Below, one piece after another: positions 61,871-64,000 of a stretch of DNA of 64,000 nt. The notes under the pieces were generated by a model, which saw only the letters and a program-made list of their open reading frames with translations, was not told the origin of the DNA and made no database searches. A program made the translations under genes and the position numbers. Source of the stretch: Blakeslea trispora (Eukaryota; Mucoromycota; Mucoromycetes; Mucorales; Choanephoraceae). The stretch is from assembly GCA_025331445.1 (NCBI GenBank), contig JAIWNE010000005.1, positions 186,001 through 250,000 on the forward strand. Direction: 5' to 3'. Numbering within the stretch: position 1 is the first letter of the stretch; every line of letters starts with the position of its first letter.

Positions 61871-64000
61871 TTACATTTTAGCTTTATTCTCATCTAGTCT
61901 TTTCAAAATTGCTTTTTGATTTGCAGAAGGGACACAGTTGTCTTCGCCTAAAATATCAGCCAACCGAAGTACTCGGGTACTGACTATTGAGAGAAAGAAG
62001 ATAAGTCTACCAGATGATCAAGATAATCTTCTTCTTACCTGTTGCGTTATCTCTTCTGTTTTTGCCTTCTCTTCTAAATTTGCCTATGTGCTCTACTAGT
62101 TCCCAAAGATGTCCTCTAGGAATCAAGACACCATTTTGACGCTCAGGGGTATAACTTGGACTAATGGCCACCTCAGACCATAGTTTAGGGCTATTGTGAC
62201 GTCTTCTGAGCAAGATGTTTTGCTCTTGATAACGGGTAAATGCATTGCTCAAGGTCTCTTTGTTTACAGCCTCTAAATAACTTAAATCCCCTTGGTAGTA
62301 AAGAGTCTTGCCCAATGATTGGGTTCTGTTTGCAAATAGAGCACCATCTACCCAGATAGGCTGTTGATTTGCTGACATGCTTGGAGGGGCCAAGGTAAAC
62401 AGACTGACAGCAGCGAGCCAATATGATTCAATGAATGGCCAGATCAAGAAACAAAGGAAATCTTTAGTTGAAGAAGTTAGTTGATGAGAAACAAGTGGAA
62501 GTGTGTCTGTTCCTACCATAATTTTCTCTACCACATTGTCTTTCTTGATCAGCCAATCCTACCCATTTATCGTCACCCACTTCAATCACATTGTTGTCGC
62601 AAAGCCATTGAATGGTACGCTTTGTATTGTTTTCAACACCACCTGGCTTATAGATCATGTCTAGTTTTAACAAACTAGATAGGAAAGAGATCTCATCCAA
62701 CAAGTCTTGATAGGGCATGCGTTGCAGAGGCTTGCCACCACCTTTCTTCACAACCGTATAAAGGGCAGCACATACAATGGCCTCTTCTACAAATAAATGA
62801 ATGACTTGGTTTCGGTAATAAGAGAGTTCGAAAGCGGCAATTGGATAAAACGTAGGTTCAACTATGTCTTTGCCCTTCCTTTCACCAATCAAATCTTTGT
62901 GAATTACAATTGTTCTGGTTTTTGAATTGGCTGTTAGTAAAAACATTTTGTGTGTCCTATCAATGTAACTGTCTTTACTTGTCTACAATCTCTCCAGTTG
63001 ACATGTTATGGAATTCAGAAACCTGGCCTCCTTTATCTTCAATTATCTTCTTCAGCCAGTCAACACGTCGAATAAGTTCGCTTCGCCCAACACCTCTACC
63101 TCTTAAAGTCAAAATAACAGTGCCTACTAATGCAGATGGCATAATAACAGAGATAGCATTCTATATGCATCAGCACATTTCGAGTTAGAAGAATACGCAT
63201 AATTGACACGACTCTGCCTTCCTTCTGTATATGTATATTGCAAGACTTACGATATCTGCCAATACTCTATAAAATGAATGATTTGAAGTGAGTTTACTCA
63301 TCCAACCATCCTTTTTCTTTTATAGTATCAAAGTACCTATAACCAAACGACTTGAGTAAAACAGATTTTTGAGTAGAATCCTGAAGATCAATAGGGCTAC
63401 AAGACAAAGGTTAAGTCCAAAAACAAAGCTGCAAAACTTCATTAAATTACTGTGTTCAGTTACCTTCTTATCTTTATCTGATCATCGAGCCATTCCCTGA
63501 GTGAGTATGGTTTCCCTAAACGTACTATAATCACAAAATATATTGCAACACATATTAGCTCTTGACCCTCTCTCTTTCTTTTTGCTGTACATACCATCTA
63601 CTCGACCCCATTTAAGCTGCAATAGATGAGAATTTGTCAATACGCCCCTACAAAACAAAACAAAAGTAGTGTATTAAATAACAGAAGAAGGGTCTTTCAA
63701 GAAATGTGCTTCGAAACAAAAATCAAACGTACCATAAGCTCTCTTTTTCCTTGGGAGTACCAAGTAGTTCAGTTGCATAACTTGATGTTTCAATAATCTT
63801 GTCATATCCAATAGAGATAGGAACAACATGACAGTCGGAAAAACGATTGTTGATCAAGGCATCCAATATGATTTTTACTACACCTAATTTTGGCTGAAGT
63901 AATTTACCTAATCTAGATCGAGTGCCTTCAACAAAGCATTCAAAATTTACTACAGCAAACGTTATATTACATCTTTCACTACGTCCAAGTATGGTAAATC
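61871..64000 (-). CDS. PlsB/GNPAT-type glycerone- or glycerol-phosphate acyltransferase, N-terminus beyond window
   Basis: Partial gene running off the right edge. The most upstream recognisable part contains FVEGTRSRLGK, the PlsB-family motif III that binds the acyl acceptor phosphate, and VPISIGYDKIIE (motif IV). The H-x4-D catalytic motif should lie beyond 64000. Downstream come ISVIMPSALVGTVILTLRGRGVGRSELIRRVDWLKKII, FELSYYRNQVIHLFVEEAIVCAAL and CFLIWPFIESYWLAAVSLF, all typical of the GPAM/GNPAT C-terminal region. Last exons: ...-62039, 61983-61871. The protein ends NKAKM; AKM fits the PTS1 consensus (small-basic-Leu/Met), which suggests peroxisomes and points to dihydroxyacetone-phosphate acyltransferase rather than a mitochondrial or ER enzyme. 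Yeast uses unrelated-looking SCT1/GPT2 enzymes. The gene is convergent with sestrin. Confidence 0.88.

Overview
This 64 kb window looks like nuclear DNA from a Mucoromycota (Mucorales-type) fungus. The signs are AT-rich intergenic DNA, many short spliceosomal introns (about 50-90 nt, GTAAG donors, TAG/CAG acceptors), fungal cytosolic proteins throughout, and relics of Tc1/mariner-like DDE transposons. I could reconstruct 21 protein-coding genes (one cut by the right edge), one tRNA-Gly and three broken transposons. For nearly all the multi-exon genes the proposed exons were joined on paper and the total checked to be a multiple of three.

Left part (1-23.4 kb): a transposon fragment runs off the left edge, followed by tRNA-Gly(UCC), a Whi3/Scw1-like RRM protein (-), a second transposon relic (-), and an 808-residue CHY zinc-finger protein with two RWD-like modules and a poly-Q tract (-). 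The CHY gene is divergent from the GID/CTLH ubiquitin ligase subunit GID9/MAEA (+). Then come an F-box-like protein (+), coatomer alpha (+), a cytosolic Hsp70 ending in EEVD (+) and an aldo/keto reductase (+).

Middle (23.5-47.7 kb): DNA polymerase epsilon catalytic subunit (-, 9 exons) is divergent from PUF6/PUM3 (+) across a short promoter that carries two MluI cell-cycle boxes. Next are glycerol kinase (-), a small Cys/His-rich orphan (-), a kelch membrane protein (-), a TFIIIC WD-repeat subunit (+, 10 exons), a hotdog thioesterase (+) and an orphan disordered protein (+).

Right part (48-64 kb): a bHLH transcription factor (-), 6-phosphofructo-2-kinase/fructose-2,6-bisphosphatase (-), ARP3 (-), a third transposon relic (-), a sestrin homologue (+), and a PlsB/GNPAT-type acyltransferase (-, N-terminus beyond the edge) that ends in a PTS1-like AKM.

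Genes are monocistronic and there is no sign of an operon or biosynthetic cluster. Several gene products meet in central carbon and lipid metabolism (GID9 and PFK-2/FBPase-2 on gluconeogenesis; glycerol kinase and the acyltransferase on glycerol use), but in a eukaryote this proximity is probably chance. I see no convincing new multi-gene system. The most interesting items are the fungal sestrin with its altered active site, the duplicated RWD/CHY protein, the peroxisome-type acyltransferase, the cell-cycle boxes of the POL2 promoter, two GC-AG introns, and a strong hairpin inside an Hsp70 intron.
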